Numbered from the stretch's first letter, positions 47,809-57,475 are shown. The stretch: 64,000 nt of DNA from Flavobacterium sp. (GCA_016718345.1 JADKDN010000006.1:62001-126000), one strand, 5' to 3'. Program-made: numbers and translations. The notes: generated by a model from the letters alone, not told the origin.

Positions 47809-48123
47809 ATGAATAAAACAGTTGTACATATCGCTTCAATCACAAGGATAAACTCACGCTTGGCTTCTTGCCCGAAGTACGGATACTATAATCTAATTCT
47901 AGTACCCAAAAGAGTGTTAAGTTTATTTTTATTCATTTTTCATTTTACCATTTTGAAATTATTTTTTTTATCCTCTGGATTTATTTTTTATACAATAACC
48001 ATTGTAGGTTCTTTATTGTTACTAACTCTTTTAAATTATTCGAATTCAAAAGTATTTAATTTAAAATTTGGTTTTGTAGCTTTAATTCATATTACATTTT
48101 TAACCCAAAACTTGAACTCTTGA
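47809..48123 (+). CDS. small hypothetical membrane protein or leader ORF of the arg cluster
   Basis: An open frame of 104 residues. The start MNKTVVHIASITRINSR is followed by LASCPKYGYYNLILVPKR and then three hydrophobic stretches. I do not recognise it. The ATG lies five bases after a -7 box and the stop (48121-48123) is one base before the ATG of the GNAT gene, so it is either the first gene of the arg operon or transcribed leader. The T-rich second half could be an accidental frame in a fading pseudogene. The assignment as a real protein is weak. Confidence 0.4.
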   Translation: MNKTVVHIASITRINSRLASCPKYGYYNLILVPKRVLSLFLFIFHFTILKLFFLSSGFIFYTITIVGSLLLLTLLNYSNSKVFNLKFGFVALIHITFLTQNLNS

Positions 48124-48124
48124 A

Positions 48125-48742
48125 ATGAAAATATCCATAGTTATAGCTCAGGAAGAACATTACAAATATGCGCAAGAAATTTGCGACACTATTGAAACTT
48201 CTGCCCTATTGAGAGGCACTGGAATAGCTAAGCGTACTCCCGAATATATCCAAAAGAAAATGCAAAATAAAGATGCCGTTATCGCCTTAGACAACGGAAA
48301 ATTTGCAGGATTTTGTTACATTGAAAGCTGGCAACACGGAAAATTTGTAGCACATTCAGGATTAATCGTGCATCCAGATTACAGAAATTTAGGTTTAGCA
48401 AAAAAGATTAAATCAAAAGTATTTGATTATTCTTTAAAAAAATATCCAGACGCTAAAGTTTTTGGAATCACCACAGGATTAGCCGTAATGAAAATCAACT
48501 CAGATTTAGGATACAAACCAGTTCCTTTTTCTGAATTAACAACAGACCCAAGTTTTTGGAAAGGCTGTCAAACCTGCACCAATTATGAAATTCTAAAAAG
48601 TAAAGAAAATAAAATGTGTTTGTGTACTGGTATGTTATACGATCCTAAAGAAAAAGCAAAAGATCCGCCGAAACATCCTTTTAACATCAAAGTTCTCAAC
48701 AGATTAAAATCAATTAAACAAGCTCTCTTCCTTAAAAAATAA
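48125..48742 (+). CDS. GNAT acyltransferase, probable N-acyl-glutamate synthase of the arg cluster
   Basis: 205 residues. The GNAT acetyl-CoA loop is at residues 82-95 ([14 protein letters not shown]). The C-terminal half has four cysteines in CxxC...CxC (148, 151, 165, 167), possibly a zinc site, which is unusual for a GNAT. It is the first recognised gene of the arginine operon, 4 bp before argG. The cluster has no argA or argJ, so this protein is the natural candidate to acylate glutamate, with acetyl- or succinyl-CoA. That role is inference from position; the GNAT fold is seen directly. Confidence 0.8.
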   Translation: MKISIVIAQEEHYKYAQEICDTIETSALLRGTGIAKRTPEYIQKKMQNKDAVIALDNGKFAGFCYIESWQHGKFVAHSGLIVHPDYRNLGLAKKIKSKVFDYSLKKYPDAKVFGITTGLAVMKINSDLGYKPVPFSELTTDPSFWKGCQTCTNYEILKSKENKMCLCTGMLYDPKEKAKDPPKHPFNIKVLNRLKSIKQALFLKK

Positions 48743-48746
48743 AGTT

Positions 48747-49955
48747 ATGAAAAAAGTTGTATTAGCCTACAGTGGCGGATTAGATACCTCATATTGCCTA
48801 AAATATCTAAAAAATGAAAAAGGATATGAGGTTCATACGGTGCTAATTAATACAGGTGGATTTGATGAAGCCGAGTTAGTAGCAATTGAGAAAGAGCCTA
48901 CGAATTAGGAAGTGCCAAACACGCCAATTTGACTATCCTAGATAAATACTATGACAAAGCGATAAAATATTTAATTTATGGAAATGTATTAAAAAATAAT
49001 ACGTATCCATTATCAGTAAGTGCTGAACGTGTTTTTCAAGCCATTGAAGCGATTAAATATGCGAAATCGGTTGGCGCAACTGCCATTGCACACGGAAGTA
49101 CAGGTGCTGGAAATGACCAAATTCGTTTTGATTTGATTTTTCAAACCATAGCTCCTCCGAAATTGAAATTATCACTCCTATTCGTGATTTAAAATTATCT
49201 CGGCAGGAAGAAGTGGATTATTTAGCTAAAAATGGCGTTCACTATTCTTGGGAAAAAGCGCAGTATTCTATAAATAAAGGACTTTGGGGAACTAGTGTTG
49301 GAGGAAAAGAAACCTTGACTTCAGGACAGCCATTGCCAAGCGAAGCCTATCCTTCGCAATTGCAAAAAAATGGAGAAGAAAAAGTTACTGTTAGAATTCA
49401 AAAGGGCGAGTTAGTTGCAGTAAATGGAAAACTGATAAGCCTTCCAACAACATTGTGGTTTTAGAAAAATTACTCAATGCCTACGCTATCGGTAGAGACA
49501 TTCACGTGGGTGACACCATTATCGGAATCAAAGGAAGAGTTGGTTTTGAAGCTGCTGCGCCGCTTATCATCATCAAAGCACACCATTTATTAGAGAAACA
49601 TACTCTTGGAAAATGGCAGCAATACTGGAAAGAGCAGTTAGGAAACTGGTACGGAATGTTGTTTCATGAAGGTCAATTTTTAGATCCCGTAATGCGCAAC
49701 ATCGAAACTTTCCTTGAAGATACTCAAACCACCGTTAATGGAACTGTAATTGTTTCTTTGAAACCGTATCATTTTTCATTGGACGGAATAGAATCCAAAA
49801 ATGATTTAATGAACACTGGATTCGGACAATATGGAGAAATGAATAACGCTTGGACGTCTGATGATGCCAAAGGATTTATCAAAATTTTAGGGAATGCGCA
49901 AAAAATATACTCATCTGTAAATCATCTGGATGTGAAAAAAAAAAGTAAAATATAA
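48747..49955 (+). pseudogene. argG: argininosuccinate synthase, three frame breaks
   Basis: About 395-400 residues when repaired. It joins citrulline and aspartate with ATP. It begins [17 protein letters not shown] with the ATP PPi-loop SGGLDTS. The first break is near 48892, a missing A before [14 protein letters not shown]. The second is near 49157, extra bases in CCTCCGAAATT before EIEIITPIRDL. The third is near 49428, a missing A in GGAAAACTGAT before NNIVVLEKLLNAYAIG. Between the breaks the family motifs are intact (IAHGSTGAGNDQIRFD, NKGLWGTSVGGKET, FEAAAPLIIIKAHH). No residues are missing. The three small length changes suggest sequence error. Confidence 0.93.
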
Positions 49956-49974
49956 AAAAAGTAAAGAAAAAAAT

Positions 49975-50951
49975 ATGATTAATGTTGGAATAATTGGAGG
50001 CTCTGGCTATACTGCAGGAGAACTTATCAGAATATTGATGTTTCACCCAAATGCAACCATTGATTTTGTATACAGTACTACAAATGCTGGAAAACCACTT
50101 TCGATAGCACATCATGACCTTTTGGGGGATATCGAAATGAATTTTACAGATACTATAAATCCAAATGTAAATGTTGTTTTTTTATGTCGAGGACATGGGA
50201 AATCGAAAGCATTTTTAGAACAACATCAATTTGCTAGCCATACCAAAATTATCGACTTAGGTAATGATTTTAGATTGAATAAGGACGCTATATTTAATGA
50301 GAAAACTTTTGTTTATGGCTTACCTGAATTGAATAAATCAAAATTAAAAAAGCTCAATTTATAGCAAATCCAGGATGTTTTGCTACTGCAATTCAACTGG
50401 CTTTATTACCATTAGCAAAAAATGGAATTCTTATCACTGATGTTCATATTAATGCAACTACGGGAAGCACAGGTGCTGGGGTTACGCTGTCAGAAACATC
50501 GCATTTTAGTTGGAGAAACAACAATATGTCACATTACAAAGCCTTTGATCATCAACATTTGGGTGAAATAAACCAAAGCGTAAACCAATTGCAAGCTAAC
50601 TTTACCAATGAATTAATATTTGTTCCAAACCGAGGTGATTTTACCAGAGGTATTTTTGCAACACTATACACCACTGTTGAAGAAAGTTTAGAGGACATTG
50701 TTGCCAAATATGAAACGTTTTATGCCAAACAACCTTTTGTTACTATAACAACTACTTCCATCAATATGAAACAAGTAGTACAAACCAATAAATGTATCAT
50801 TAGTTTACTCAAAAAAGGAAACCGGCTTTTGATTACTTCAATTATTGATAATTTAACCAAAGGTGCTTCTGGACAAGCCATTCAAAACATGAATTTGATG
50901 TTTGGATTGGATGAAACAACTGGATTGCATTTGAAACCAAGTGGATTTTAA
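49975..50951 (+). pseudogene. argC: N-acyl-gamma-glutamyl-phosphate reductase, frameshifted
   Basis: About 325 residues when one A is restored near 50352 (TTAAAAAAGCTC gives KKAQFIANPGCFATAIQLALL in pieces). The Rossmann motif GIIGGSGYTAGELIRIL opens the protein, DLGNDFRL is the family loop, and the catalytic Cys lies in NPGCFATA. The C-terminal half has FVPNRGDFTRGIFATLYT and the GASGQAIQNMNLMFG end. It reduces the acyl-glutamyl phosphate made by ArgB. It lies between argG and argD in the cluster. Confidence 0.92.
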
Positions 50952-51051
50952 AAATTATTAAAAGATTGAAGGATTTAATGATTAAAAAATCTTAGTTTGA
51001 GAAACACAAATTTTTAAATTCTTCAATTTTTAAATCTTTAAATAATTAAAC

Positions 51052-52217
51052 ATGAACTTATTTGACGTTTACCCATTATATCCCATAACCCCTGTAAAAG
51101 CTTTAGATTGCACGATTACAGATGAAAATGGGATTGAATACCTAGACTTATATAGTGGTCACGGAGTAATTTCTATTGGACATACACACCCTGAATATGT
51201 AGCCAAACTCAAAAATCAATTGGATAACATTGGATTTTATTCGAATGCGATTCAAAATCCATTACAAGTGGAATTGGCTGAGAAACTTGGCAAGCTATCA
51301 GGATATGATGACTATACTTTATTCTTATGTAGCTCTGGAGCTGAAGCCAATGAAAACGCCCTGAAATTGGCCTCTTTTCACACCAATAAATCGAGAGTAA
51401 TTTCATTTGAAAATGCTTTCCATGGAAGAACGTCTGCTGCTGTTGCTACAACGGATAACAAGAAAATTGTTGCTCCCATCAATGCGCAACAAGTAGTTAC
51501 TTTTTACCCTTAAACAACATTAGTTTAGTTGAAGCAGAATTGCAAAAAGGTGATGTGTGTTGCGTGATTATTGAAGGAATTCAAGGTGTAGGAGGATTAG
51601 ATGAAGGAACAACAGAATTTTTTCAAGCTTTAGAAAGAGTATGTGCTCAATATGAAGTGATTTTAATCTTAGATGAAGTGCAATCAGGATATGGAAGAAG
51701 TGGAAAGTTTTTTGCGCATCAACATCACAACATCAAAGCGGATATTATTTGTTTGGCCAAAGGTATGGGAAATGGATTTCCTATTGGTGGTATCATGATT
51801 TCTCCTAAATTTACAGCAAGTTATGGATTGTTGGGAACAACATTTGGAGGAAGTCATTTGGCATGCGCTGCAGGAATCGCTGTATTGGATGTTATAAAAA
51901 GTCAAAAATTGATGGATAATGTGAATGATGTTTATGCTTATTTTTTAGAAGCCATCAAACAAGTTCCAGAAGTCATTAAAGTAAAAGGAAAAGGATTAAT
52001 GCTGGGTGTCGAATTCAATTTTGATGTCAGTATGTTGCGTAAAAAGATGATTATCGAAAAACATATTTTCACTGGAAATGCTAACAATAAAAACTTATTG
52101 AGAATTCTTCCTCCATTGACAATTAAGAAGAAAGCTATTGATACTTTTATTGTTGCTTTAAAAGAATCTTTAGAAGAAATAAGCGTTAGCGAACAAGCAA
52201 ATCAAATAAAAGCATAA
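51052..52217 (+). pseudogene. argD: acetyl/succinyl-ornithine aminotransferase, frameshifted
   Basis: A class III PLP aminotransferase of about 388 residues. Visible motifs are DLYSGHGVISIGHTHPEYV, FLCSSGAEANENALKLA, ENAFHGRTSAAVA, EGIQGVGGLD, LDEVQSGYGRSGKF, and the PLP lysine in IICLAKGMGNGFPIGG. A T is missing near 51508 (ACTTTTTACCC for six T), which turns FLPLNNIS into a stop. The remaining sequence is complete. In this cluster it should transaminate N-acyl-glutamate semialdehyde to N-acyl-ornithine. A 100-bp gap without a gene separates it from argC. Confidence 0.9.
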
Positions 52218-52219
52218 TC

Positions 52220-53317
52220 ATGAGCCAATTATTATCCATAGAAAAACGAAATGCTGTTTTAAACCGAATGGCTGAACTTTTAGAACAAGAAAGAGCCAAT
52301 ATCAAAAGTGCAAATCAACAAGACCTCGCCAACTATTCTGGTGGGGATTTAGCTATGAAAAAAAGACTTTTGGTAGATGATGAAAATTTACAATAAAACG
52401 GCTGCTTTCGGAACGATTCTAATTATTTATGAATCAAGACCAGATGTAACCGTTGAAGCTGGAGGAATCGCATTTAAATCAGGGAATAAAATCCTATTGA
52501 AAGGTGGAAAAGAATCCTTACAATCCAATCTAAAAATTGTAAGTCTTTGGCATCAATCACTGCAAGATAATGAAGTTTCAACAGATTGGGTGGAATATTT
52601 GAATTACAACAGAGAAGAAACGCAGGCTTTTTTAGAAAAACCTACTCAAAGAGTCGATTTGATTGTTCCTCGTGGTGGAGAAAATCTAATTGCATTTACC
52701 AAAAAACATGCTAGTTGTCCAGTAATTGTAAGTGGTATGGAAATAACTTTGTCTATGTCCATTCTGAAGCCGATCTAGACCAAGCACTTTCAGTAATTAT
52801 AAATGGAAAGACCTCAAACATATCAGTTTGTAATGCTTTAGATAAAGTTTTAATTGATACTAATTTGGAACATTGGGAAGTTTTTGCTAAAACAATAATT
52901 GGAGAATTACAACAAAGAAAGGTTACTGTTTTGGGAGACGAAACCATTTCGAAACTTGCCTCAGTTCCCTAAATAGAATCCGAGTTGGTTTGGTATGAGG
53001 AATTTCTAGATTATAAAATCGTCATCGGAACCACTAATTCTAATCAAGAGGCTATTGATACAATCAATAAATATAGCGGAGGACATTCTGCATCAATTAT
53101 CACCAAAAATGATAGTGTAGCGCAAGAATTTATGGAAAATGTGGATACAGCTGCGGTCTATCAAAATGCTTCAACTAGATTCACAGACGGAGGACAATTT
53201 GGTTTAGGTGGTGAATTGGCTATCAGTACAGATAAATTACATCAACGTGGGCCTATTGGATTACAGCATTTAGTTACTAATAAATGGTATATTTACGGTC
53301 ATGGACAAATCAGGTAA
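52220..53317 (+). pseudogene. proA: gamma-glutamyl phosphate reductase, several breaks and an internal gap
   Basis: It starts at ATG 52220 (MSQLLSIEKRNAVLNRMAEL). Near 52385 the sequence jumps from LLVDDEN to KIYNKTAAFGTILIIYESRPDV; some 30-40 residues normally between them are absent. A further break near 52738 (one G short before NNFVYVHSEADLDQAL) and an in-frame TAA at 52970-52972 follow. At the latter, CCCTAAATAG in place of CCTAAAATAG would explain the stop by two cancelling run-length changes. The catalytic Cys region SNISVCNALDKVLID and the end RFTDGGQFGLGGELAIS are intact. It overlaps proB by 17 bp. It performs the second step of proline synthesis. Confidence 0.9.
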
Positions 53318-54071
53318 AAAGAGAATATTATTAAAAATAGGCAGTAACACCTTAACCAAAGAAACCAATCATATTTCTAGAGGAAAGATTGAAGATATCG
53401 GTATGCAAATCGCTGCCTTAAAAGACGATTACGAATTTGTAATTGTTAGTTCAGGAGCAATTGCTGCGGCCAAACAATTTGTAAAACTAGAAGCTCCTGA
53501 TAACGAAATTTTTGTAAAACAAGCCTTGGCTTCTATTGGGCAACCTCATTTGATGCGTATTTTTCATGAAAATTTTAGTGATTTGGGATTAAACACTTCT
53601 CAATGTCTACTTTCCTATTCTGATTTTGAAAAGAAGCAAACCAAACTCAATATTGTCAACACGATAAATGTTTTGGTTAAAAACAGTTATATTCCCATCA
53701 TTAATGAAAATGATACGGTAGCTACTGATGAAATTCAATTTGGTGATAACGATAAACTAGCCGCATTAACAGCCGTTTTATTAAACGTTGATATTTTGAT
53801 TATTGCTACCAATACGAACGGAATTTATACTAAAGCGTCCATACATAACGAAAGCCCTGAAACTATTTCATTGGTTACGGATTTAAATTCTTTGCAAAAT
53901 GAAATTGGAGATTCTAAATCTTCCCATGGCACTGGTGGTATGCAATCTAAAATTGATTCAGCAGCCATAGCAAAAGCAGCAAATATTGAAACATGGATTG
54001 TAAATGGATTGGAAGATAATTTTATTTTAAAAGTGTTGAAAGACGAAATTGCGTTTACAAAGATTGTTTAA
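53301..54071 (+). CDS. proB: glutamate 5-kinase without PUA domain
   Basis: 256 residues, intact, of the amino acid kinase family. The N-terminal KRILLKIGSNTLT is the phosphate-binding start. VSSGAIAAAK, IINENDTVATDEIQFGDND (glutamate and metal site) and HGTGGMQSKIDSAAIA are diagnostic. There is no C-terminal PUA domain, as in many Bacteroidota. Together with ProA it makes glutamate semialdehyde for proline. The start lies inside the end of proA. It is followed by the inverted-repeat cassette that separates it from argF'. Confidence 0.94.
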   Translation: MDKSGKKRILLKIGSNTLTKETNHISRGKIEDIGMQIAALKDDYEFVIVSSGAIAAAKQFVKLEAPDNEIFVKQALASIGQPHLMRIFHENFSDLGLNTSQCLLSYSDFEKKQTKLNIVNTINVLVKNSYIPIINENDTVATDEIQFGDNDKLAALTAVLLNVDILIIATNTNGIYTKASIHNESPETISLVTDLNSLQNEIGDSKSSHGTGGMQSKIDSAAIAKAANIETWIVNGLEDNFILKVLKDEIAFTKIV

Positions 54072-54079
54072 AATCTTGG

Positions 54080-54654
54080 ACACGGATTAGACAGATTTGC
54101 TTTGCAAAGACACAGATAAAAACAGATTTTTGAGATGGAACTGTTACATGAAGAATTAACAAATGTGATTATAAAAACTTTTTATGAAGTATACAATGAA
54201 TTGGGATATGGATTTTTAGAGAAAGTATATCAAAATTCATTATTTCTAGAATTAAAGAATAAAGGTTTTAAAGTTGAAGCTCAAAAGAAAATTTCTGTTT
54301 ATTACAAAGGAATTGAAGTCGGAGAATATTATGCTGATTTAATAGTTGAAGATTTGGTAATTTTGGAATTAAAAGCTGCAGAATACATCGTAAAAGATTT
54401 TGAAAATCAAATTTTGAATTATTTGAGAAGTACAGATTGTGAAGTTGGTTTACTACTGAACTTTGGCAAGAAGCCTGAATTTAAAAGGAAAATATTTGAA
54501 AATTACAGAAAATAAAAAATGAACACAGATAACTGATACTACGCAAACACAGACAAAACAGATATTTATCGATAGTAAAAAAGAATAAATAGTAAAAAAT
54601 AAAAATCCGTTTTTAATTCGTGTTTTCGCTTTTGCAAATCCGTTTAATCAGTGT
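54080..54654 (+). mobile_element. GxxExxY cassette with about 53-bp inverted repeats
   Basis: Left repeat 54080-54131 begins ACACGGATTAGACAGATTTGC. The right repeat, 54601-54654, read in reverse begins ACACTGATTAAACGGATTTGC. The similarity continues inward on both sides through ACAC.GAT.AAAAAC.GATTTTT, so the two ends are imperfect inverted repeats of about 53 bp. Inside lie one intact GxxExxY gene and, at 54523-54570, short direct copies of the ACACAGA-AAAACAGAT unit. There is no transposase. It interrupts the spacer between proB and argF'. Treating it as a mobile or mobilisable unit is inference. Confidence 0.55.
54135..54515 (+). CDS. GxxExxY family protein (PD-(D/E)XK nuclease-like)
   Basis: 126 residues, intact. 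The family signature is visible as G-F-L-E-K-V-Y in NELGYGFLEKVYQNSL (about residue 25). The core GEYYADLIVEDLVILELKAAE has the D...ExK pattern of PD-(D/E)XK nucleases, and the end is NYLRSTDCEVGLLLNFGKKPEFKRK. No biochemical role is established for the family. It lies inside inverted repeats in the arginine operon, where it has no metabolic role. A decayed relative lies between parE and parC. Confidence 0.88.
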   Translation: MELLHEELTNVIIKTFYEVYNELGYGFLEKVYQNSLFLELKNKGFKVEAQKKISVYYKGIEVGEYYADLIVEDLVILELKAAEYIVKDFENQILNYLRSTDCEVGLLLNFGKKPEFKRKIFENYRK

Positions 54655-54682
54655 ACAAAACAAAACAACATAACTAACAACA

Positions 54683-55633
54683 ATGAACTACACTTCTATA
54701 AAAGATATCGATAATCTCTCACTATGGGTGAAAGAAGCACTTGAAATCAAAAAAAATCCTCTAAAAAACAAACAACTAGGCGAAAACAAAACCCTAGGTA
54801 TGTTGTTTTTTAATCCTAGTTTGAGAACCCGTTTAAGCACTCAAAAAGCGGCATTGAATCTCGGAATGAACGTAATGGTCATGAATTTCACTAATGAAGG
54901 CTGGACCTTAGAGTTTGAAGATGGTGCAATCATGAATAAAGGAGCTTCCGAACATATCAAAGAAGCGGCAGAAGTAATCTCTCAATATTGCGATATCATT
55001 GCCATTAGAGCTTTTGCAGGCTTAGTTGATAAAGAAAAAGACAATTCCGAAACAGTTCTAGCTGGTTTTATAAAATATGCCACTGTACCTATTGTAAATA
55101 TGGAAGGGTGTACTGGTCATCCATTGCAATCGCTCGCTGATGCTATAACCATGGCTGAACATAAAACCAATCATAAGCCTAAAGTAGTATTGACTTGGGC
55201 GCCTCATCCAAGAGCTTTGCCTCAAGCTGTTGCCAATTCATTTGTAGAAATGATGCAATTACAAACCGAAATGGATTTTGTAATAACACATCCCGAAGGC
55301 TATGAATTGAATCCAGAAATCACTAAAGATTCAAAGATTGAATACGACCAAAACAAAGCCTTCGAAAATGCTGATTTTATTTATGCTAAAAATTGGAGCA
55401 ATTACAATGATTATGGAAAAATCACCAATTCGGATCCTAATTGGACAGTCACTGCTGATAAAATGAAACTGACCAACAATGCTAAGTTTATGCACTGTTT
55501 ACCAGTTAGAAGAAACGTAATTGTGACCGACGAAGTAATCGATAGCGAAAATTCAATCGTTATTGAACAAGCCAATAATAGAACCTATTCAGCACAATTG
55601 GTTTTACAAAAAATATTGGAACATGGAAAATAA
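54683..55633 (+). CDS. argF': N-acyl-ornithine carbamoyltransferase (acetyl or succinyl type)
   Basis: 316 residues. It belongs to the transcarbamylases that use N-acylated ornithine and give N-acyl-citrulline, as in Bacteroides and Xanthomonas. The carbamoyl-phosphate loop is FFNPSLRTRLSTQ near residue 43 (in place of STRT). Other signatures are IRAFAGLVD, MEGCTGHPLQSLADAIT, LTWAPHPRALPQAVANSF and MHCLPVRRNVIVTDEV. The residue before the EHIKEA motif is Ser, where known acetyl enzymes have Glu and the Bacteroides succinyl enzyme has Pro. This favours succinyl, but my alignment is by eye. It is intact and overlaps argB by 11 bp. Confidence 0.92.
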   Translation: MNYTSIKDIDNLSLWVKEALEIKKNPLKNKQLGENKTLGMLFFNPSLRTRLSTQKAALNLGMNVMVMNFTNEGWTLEFEDGAIMNKGASEHIKEAAEVISQYCDIIAIRAFAGLVDKEKDNSETVLAGFIKYATVPIVNMEGCTGHPLQSLADAITMAEHKTNHKPKVVLTWAPHPRALPQAVANSFVEMMQLQTEMDFVITHPEGYELNPEITKDSKIEYDQNKAFENADFIYAKNWSNYNDYGKITNSDPNWTVTADKMKLTNNAKFMHCLPVRRNVIVTDEVIDSENSIVIEQANNRTYSAQLVLQKILEHGK

Positions 55634-56408
55634 GAAATCCGTAACCGTCTTAAAAATCGGTGGGAATATTATTGACAATCCTACCGACTTAAAGCAATTT
55701 TTATCTGATTTTTCAAAAATAGATGGCTATAAAGTATTAGTACATGGCGGCGGAAAATCGGCGACTAAAATGGCGCAAAGCATCGGTCTAGTTCCTCAAA
55801 TGATTGATGGACGACGTATTACCGATGCGGCCATGTTAGAAGTAGTTGTTATGATTTATGCAGGTCAAATTAATAAAGATATTGTTGTCCAATTGCAAGC
55901 GAACAATACAAATGCTGTTGGATTTTCAGGTGCTGATGGAAATTTAATTCTATCCTCAAAACGAAACCATCCAACGATAGATTATGGATTTGTAGGCGAT
56001 GTTCAAAAAGTGAATTCTACCTTATTGGGAACTTTAATTAATAGTGGCATTATTCCTGTTTTTTGCGCCATCACACACGATGGAAATGGACAATTATTAA
56101 ACACCAACGCCGATACTATTGCTAGTGAACTGGCGATTGCCTTATCCGAAATTTTTGATGTAACTTTGAATTACTGTTTCGAAAAACCAGGAGTTTTGTT
56201 TGATGCAGCCGATGATAATTCGGTGATTACATCCATAAATCAAGAATTATATGCTACATTGAAAGCTGATGGTGTTATTCATTCGGGTATGATTCCAAAA
56301 TTAGATAATTGTTTCAATAGCTTGCAAAAAGGGGTTCAAAAAATAAAAATTGGACATCATCGAATGTTAAACGATACAAAAGCCTTGTACACCACAATCA
56401 TATTATGA
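55623..56408 (+). CDS. argB: acetylglutamate kinase (N-acyl-glutamate kinase)
   Basis: 261 residues from ATG 55623 (MENKKSVTVLKIGGNIID); the frame is open upstream, but this start matches the family. Amino acid kinase fold: KIGGNIID start, VHGGGKSATKMA, DGRRITDAAMLEVVVM (acyl-glutamate site), GFSGADGNLI and NTNADTIASELAIAL. It lacks the N-terminal extension of arginine-inhibited hexameric kinases, so feedback control is not predicted. It overlaps argF' at the start and argE by four bases at the end, implying translational coupling. Confidence 0.94.
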   Translation: MENKKSVTVLKIGGNIIDNPTDLKQFLSDFSKIDGYKVLVHGGGKSATKMAQSIGLVPQMIDGRRITDAAMLEVVVMIYAGQINKDIVVQLQANNTNAVGFSGADGNLILSSKRNHPTIDYGFVGDVQKVNSTLLGTLINSGIIPVFCAITHDGNGQLLNTNADTIASELAIALSEIFDVTLNYCFEKPGVLFDAADDNSVITSINQELYATLKADGVIHSGMIPKLDNCFNSLQKGVQKIKIGHHRMLNDTKALYTTIIL

Positions 56409-57475
56409 AAAGTATAGAAACTCTTACACAAGAAGCTATTTTGCTTTTAAAAAATCTGATTGAAACTCCTTCCTTTTCAAGTGAAGAAGACCAAACGGCG
56501 CTTTTAATTGAAAACTGGTTTACAGCAAACAACATCCCTTTCAAAAGTGAAAATAATAATATTTGGGCTTTCAATAAACATTTTAATAAAGCAAAACCCA
56601 CACTTTTATTGAATTCCCATCACGATACCGTAAAACCAAACCAAGGATATACAAAAGACCCTTTTAAAGCTATTGTCGAAGACGGAAAATTATTTGGACT
56701 TGGCAGTAACGATGCCGGTGGTTGTTTGGTATCGTTGTTGGCTACTTTCGTTCATTTTTATTCCAATGAAAATCTGCCTTACAACATTGTAATGGTAGCC
56801 TCAGCCGAAGAAGAAAGCAGCGGTAAAAATGGCCTAAATAGTGTTTTAAAACATTTGCCCGAATTGGATTGTGCCATCATTGGAGAACCCACATTGATGC
56901 AACTTGCCATTGCTGAAAAAGGACTATTAGTGTTGGATGTAATTGTCAAAGGTACGGCAAGTCACGCTGCCCATGACAACCCAGATAACCCAATCTACAA
57001 TGCAATGCCCGTTATTGAATGGTTCAAAACCTTTCAATTTGATAAAATATCAGAAGTTTTAGGACCTGTAAAAATGACGGTAACCCAAATTAATGCAGGC
57101 AAACAACACAATGTCGTACCTGCCGAATGTCATTTGGTGGTGGATATTCGAGTGAATGATTGTTACAACAATACGGAAATTTTAGATACAGTTAGAAAAC
57201 ATTTGACTGCCGATGTTACGCCACGTTCCATGCATCTCAACGCTTCATCAATTCAAATTACACACGGACTTGTTCAAGCAGGAATTGCACTAGGAAGAAA
57301 TACTTATGGCTCACCTACGCTGTCCGACCAATCGGTAATCAGTTGCCAATCTTTAAAATTAGGACCTGGAGACAGTTTACGATCACATTCAGCAGACGAG
57401 TTTATTTTTATTCATGAAATCGAAGAAGGAATTCAATTGTATATCAAAATACTAACTGATTTTTTAAAACAATAA
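56405..57475 (+). CDS. argE: acetylornithine deacetylase-type M20 peptidase (N-acyl-citrulline/ornithine deacylase)
   Basis: 356 residues, M20 family dinuclear zinc hydrolase. The metal ligands are visible in LLNSHHDTVKP (His and catalytic Asp), GLGSNDAGGCLVSLLA (bridging Asp), VASAEEESSGKNGLN (catalytic Glu and ligand Glu), DCAIIGEPT (Glu/Asp) and HSADEF (final His). In this pathway the acyl group is removed after carbamoylation, so the substrate is probably N-acyl-citrulline rather than acyl-ornithine. That is inference from ArgF'. It overlaps argB by four bases (ATGA). Confidence 0.92.
   Translation: MKSIETLTQEAILLLKNLIETPSFSSEEDQTALLIENWFTANNIPFKSENNNIWAFNKHFNKAKPTLLLNSHHDTVKPNQGYTKDPFKAIVEDGKLFGLGSNDAGGCLVSLLATFVHFYSNENLPYNIVMVASAEEESSGKNGLNSVLKHLPELDCAIIGEPTLMQLAIAEKGLLVLDVIVKGTASHAAHDNPDNPIYNAMPVIEWFKTFQFDKISEVLGPVKMTVTQINAGKQHNVVPAECHLVVDIRVNDCYNNTEILDTVRKHLTADVTPRSMHLNASSIQITHGLVQAGIALGRNTYGSPTLSDQSVISCQSLKLGPGDSLRSHSADEFIFIHEIEEGIQLYIKILTDFLKQ

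Noticed and set aside
50952..51051. Missing proC between argC and argD
   Set aside because: Some related clusters may carry proC here, and the gap holds only A/T-rich sequence, but I cannot confirm the ancestral order and proC may lie elsewhere.
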